Source of the DNA: Competibacteraceae bacterium UBA3908
GTDB lineage: Bacteria; Pseudomonadota; Gammaproteobacteria; Competibacterales; Competibacteraceae
Direction of reading: 5' to 3'
Assembly: GCA_002391525.1 (NCBI GenBank)
Contig: DGFE01000223.1
Span: 1 to 5,927 of the forward strand
Length of the DNA: 5,927 nt
Shown here one piece after another: positions 4,247 through 5,927 of the stretch (within the stretch, counting starts at the first letter, position 1; each line of letters begins with the position of its first letter). A model generated the notes under the pieces. That model was not told the DNA's origin and made no database searches. It saw nothing but the letters and a program-made list of their open reading frames with translations. The position numbers and the translations under genes are program-made.

Positions 4247-5927
4247 GCACGTCACCTGATTTCACCACGATGGCCTATGGCGTCGACTTCCCCAAGCCCA
4301 GCTTCGCCGACTGGAAGGCGGCGGTGGAAAAGGCTACCGGGAAGACCCTGGAGCAACTGGTCTCGGCGACCATGGAGCACATCGACGTCAAGCCGCTGTA
4401 CACGCGAGACGACATCAAGGACTTGCAGCATCTGGGCTATGTCGCCGGCGTGCCGCCGTTCCTGCGCGGCCCTTATCCGGCGATGTACGTGACCCAGCCG
4501 TGGACGGTGCGCCAGTACGCCGGTTTCTCCACCGCCGAGGAGAGTAACGCCTTCTACCGCCGCAACCTGGCCGCCGGGCAAAAGGGCCTGTCCATCGCCT
4601 TCGATCTGGCAACCCATCGCGGCTACGATTCCGACCATCCGCGCGTGGTCGGCGATGTCGGCAAGGCCGGCGTGGCGATCGATTCGCTGCTCGACATGAA
4701 CATCCTGTTCGACGGCATCCCACTCGATCAGATGTCGGTGTCGATGACCATGAACGGCGCGGTGCTGCCGGTCATGGCGTTCTACATCGTCGCGGCGGAG
4801 GAACAAGGTGTCTCCCACCAGCAGCTCACCGGCACCATTCAGAACGACATTCTGAAAGAGTACATGGTGCGCAACACCTATATTTATCCGCCCGATCCCT
4901 CGATCCGCATCATCGGCGACATCTTCGCCTACACCTCCAGGGAGATGCCGAAGTTCAACAGCATCTCGATCTCCGGCTATCACATGCAGGAAGCCGGCGC
5001 GACCGCCGACCTGGAACTCGGCTATACCCTGGCGGACGGCCTGGAATACGTGCGGACCGGCATCAAGGCGGGCATGGACATCGACACCTTCGCCCCGCGC
5101 CTGTCGTTCTTCTGGGCCATCGGCATGAACTACTTCATGGAAGTGGCCAAGATGCGCGCCGGGCGGCTGCTGTGGGCCAAGATCATCAAGCAGTTCAACC
5201 CGAAGAGCGACAAGTCCATGGCGCTGCGCACGCACAGCCAGACTTCCGGCTGGAGCCTGACGGAACAGGACCCGTTCAACAACGTCGCCCGCACCTGCAT
5301 CGAGGCGCTGGCGGCGGCGCTGGGCCACACCCAGTCGCTGCATACCAACGCCTTGGACGAAGCCATCGCCCTGCCGACCGACTTCTCGGCCCGCATCGCC
5401 CGCAACACCCAGTTGTACCTGCAGGACGAAACGGCGATCTGCAAGGTGCTGGACCCATGGGGCGGTTCGTATTACGTCGAGGCGCTGACCAACGAACTGG
5501 TCAAGCGAGCCTGGGGTCATATTCAGGAAGTGGAGAGCCTGGGCGGCATGGCCAAGGCCATCGAAACCGGCCTGCCCAAGATGCGCATCGAGGAAGCGGC
5601 GGCGCGGCGGCAGGCGCAGATCGACTCCGGCAAGGAAACCATCGTCGGCGTCAACAAGTACCGGCTGACCAAGGAAGAGCCGCTGGAAATCCTCAGCATC
5701 GACAACACCGCCGTGCGCGAATCACAGGTGCAACGCTTGCAGAAGCTGCGCGCCAACCGTGACGAAGCCAAGGTGCGGATGGCGCTCGACGCCATCACCG
5801 AAGCGGCGCGCACCGGTTCCGGCAACCTGCTGGAGAAGGCGGTCGAGGCGGCCCGCGCCCGCGCCAGTCTGGGCGAAATCTCCGACGCGATGGAGAAGGT
5901 ATTCGGCCGGCACAAGGCGATCATTCG
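4243..5927 (+). CDS. mutB: Methylmalonyl-CoA mutase large (alpha) catalytic subunit MutB, C-terminus cut by window end
   Basis: The frame is open from ATG 4243 to the window end: 561 whole codons plus two bases. This is the catalytic subunit that performs the B12-dependent radical carbon-skeleton rearrangement of methylmalonyl-CoA/succinyl-CoA. Key residues match the Propionibacterium enzyme: Tyr92 in RQYAGFST (Tyr89), Gln200 in GTIQND (Gln197), Arg210 in YMVRNTYIYPP (Arg207) and His247 in SGYHMQEAG (His244). Other hallmarks are FDLATHRGYDSDHPRV (120-135), SFFWAIGMNYFMEVAKMRAG (288-307), RTHSQTSGWSLTEQDP (329-344) and GVNKYRL (469-475). Family members are about 720 residues, so some 160 residues with the cobalamin-binding DxHxxG domain lie beyond the edge. 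It overlaps the mutA stop by 4 bases, with only a weak G-rich ribosome site (GGGGG, 4231-4235), consistent with coupled translation. A meaB-type GTPase chaperone is often found downstream, but none is visible here. Confidence 0.96.
   Translation, partial: MSTSPDFTTMAYGVDFPKPSFADWKAAVEKATGKTLEQLVSATMEHIDVKPLYTRDDIKDLQHLGYVAGVPPFLRGPYPAMYVTQPWTVRQYAGFSTAEESNAFYRRNLAAGQKGLSIAFDLATHRGYDSDHPRVVGDVGKAGVAIDSLLDMNILFDGIPLDQMSVSMTMNGAVLPVMAFYIVAAEEQGVSHQQLTGTIQNDILKEYMVRNTYIYPPDPSIRIIGDIFAYTSREMPKFNSISISGYHMQEAGATADLELGYTLADGLEYVRTGIKAGMDIDTFAPRLSFFWAIGMNYFMEVAKMRAGRLLWAKIIKQFNPKSDKSMALRTHSQTSGWSLTEQDPFNNVARTCIEALAAALGHTQSLHTNALDEAIALPTDFSARIARNTQLYLQDETAICKVLDPWGGSYYVEALTNELVKRAWGHIQEVESLGGMAKAIETGLPKMRIEEAAARRQAQIDSGKETIVGVNKYRLTKEEPLEILSIDNTAVRESQVQRLQKLRANRDEAKVRMALDAITEAARTGSGNLLEKAVEAARARASLGEISDAMEKVFGRHKAII

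Noticed and set aside
4252..5520. 422-codon open frame on the minus strand opposite mutB
   Set aside because: Same reason: the opposite strand encodes conserved MutB with its active-site residues, and the antisense protein has no recognisable domain.

Overview
The window looks like one end of a draft contig from a GC-rich proteobacterium. Bases 1-19 are the Tn5/Nextera mosaic-end adapter, so biological sequence starts at about base 20. GC-rich codon use, a two-subunit methylmalonyl-CoA mutase and REP-like intergenic repeats fit a gamma- or betaproteobacterium. A Competibacter-like organism is my guess, at low confidence.

Left part (20-1210, minus strand): the edge of a type III-B CRISPR-Cas locus. 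Reading down the minus strand there is an intact cas6 pre-crRNA endoribonuclease (1210-278). Next comes a very short ORF (193-104) whose first 16 codons resemble the start of the NE0113/Csx family, and which then breaks down. Last is the first 26 codons of a Cmr1-type RAMP protein (98-20), cut off by the contig end. All three face the same way and could be one operon. The NE0113-like remnant and the cmr1 fragment are short but carry recognisable family motifs. No CRISPR repeats or spacers are visible.

Middle part (1211-2104): a small VOC/glyoxalase-fold gene on the minus strand (1877-1404, GTG start with a strong AGGAGG). It sits between two intergenic stretches full of inverted repeats. The left stretch holds a 9-bp dyad abutting the cas6 ribosome binding site, a 16-bp palindrome and a 14-bp palindrome nearly identical to one just after the cas6 stop. 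Related C/T-rich hairpins lie on both sides of the VOC gene.

Right part (2105-5927, plus strand): mutA and mutB, the small and large subunits of adenosylcobalamin-dependent methylmalonyl-CoA mutase. They overlap by ATGA, and mutB runs off the right edge without its B12-binding domain. This enzyme interconverts succinyl-CoA and (R)-methylmalonyl-CoA. The divergent VOC gene is a plausible partner as methylmalonyl-CoA epimerase, though one expected metal ligand is changed. The CRISPR and propionyl-CoA modules appear to be neighbours by chance.
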